From assembly GCA_027533105.1 (NCBI GenBank), contig JAPZTW010000002.1, positions 62,001 through 126,000 on the forward strand: 64,000 nt of DNA, written 5' to 3'. The notes beneath the pieces were generated by a model. It did no database searches, had not been told where the DNA came from, and was given only the letters and a program-made list of their open reading frames with translations. Below, piece after piece: positions 63,911 through 64,000 of the stretch. Made by a program: the position numbers and the translations under genes. Numbering within the stretch: the first letter of the stretch is position 1; the number at the start of each line of letters is the position of its first letter. This DNA comes from Sphingomonadaceae bacterium. Its GTDB lineage: Bacteria > Pseudomonadota > Alphaproteobacteria > Sphingomonadales > Sphingomonadaceae.

Positions 63911-64000
63911 GCTTTGCTTCGCCTGCCCATCCCCCTGAACCCCGCGGGGCCCACCCAAGGCACGTCAGCCGTCGCGCTGCTGGCAATCCGCCGCCCTGTG

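Noticed and set aside
63911..64000. End of an rseP-like gene upstream of bamA
   Set aside because: Translations of this edge in all minus-strand frames do not resemble the RseP C-terminus; too short to call anything.

Overview
This window is a 64 kb piece of chromosome from a GC-rich alphaproteobacterium, most likely of the order Sphingomonadales (Novosphingobium/Erythrobacter/Sphingomonas type). The signs are a pyruvate dehydrogenase E1-beta carrying its own lipoyl domain, TrmFO, SOS boxes of the alphaproteobacterial form GTTC-N7-GTTC upstream of lexA, a ROSE-type RNA thermometer on an Hsp20 gene, GANTC and CtrA-like motifs, and a ccmCDEFGH cytochrome c maturation cluster. Almost everything is core housekeeping on both strands with short spacers. 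There is no rRNA, CRISPR array, insertion sequence or prophage.

Layout. 1-3.6 kb (minus): a DUF3501 / Fe-S oxidoreductase / rubrerythrin set and an exported M20 peptidase. 3.8-11 kb: tRNA-Leu, an IMPase-family phosphatase, efp, thiE, a YhhN-family membrane protein, trmFO, an outer-membrane beta-barrel, an EF-hand protein and a squalene/phytoene-synthase-like protein. 11.2-16.7 kb (plus): six Tad-pilus type TadE/TadG proteins with 4-bp overlaps. 16.8-19.6 kb (minus): pdhB, pdhA and an ftsB-like gene, followed by tRNA-Arg(CCU) with a partial copy of its 3' end. 20-25.3 kb: DUF1178, nitrilase and grxC, facing a heat-shock promoter plus ROSE leader and hsp20; then pyrG, secG and tpiA.

25.5-35.4 kb (plus): a PpiD/SurA-like folding factor and trpE, then trpG, trpD and trpC. 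The trp genes are interrupted by a low-GC islet (an FRG-domain gene plus a small unknown gene), two alpha/beta hydrolases, a 26-bp inverted-repeat element and a GST gene. 35.5-44.4 kb: a lipoprotein, moaC-moeA, lexA behind two perfect SOS boxes, comEC, gltX and gltA. 44.4-51 kb: a minus-strand cluster of four genes. It includes a histidine-kinase-like protein and a small Hpt-like protein that both lack the phosphoacceptor histidine. It lies opposite an 860-aa two-TM coiled-coil protein, and a perfect DnaA box overlaps a CtrA-like motif between them. 51-64 kb (minus): kup, the ccm cluster (ccmC-D-E-F-G-H plus a TPR protein; no ccmA or ccmB here), a Glu/Leu-type amino-acid dehydrogenase, tRNA-His, rpmE, fabZ, an OmpH/Skp chaperone and bamA.

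How the genes work together: the right end is an envelope-biogenesis block (BamA, Skp, FabZ) beside cytochrome c maturation; the middle makes tryptophan and molybdenum cofactor. The best candidates for new biology are the His-less phosphorelay-like cluster with its cell-cycle-like control region, and the FRG islet inside the trp locus. All functional calls rest on reading the sequence and on family knowledge; no database search was run.
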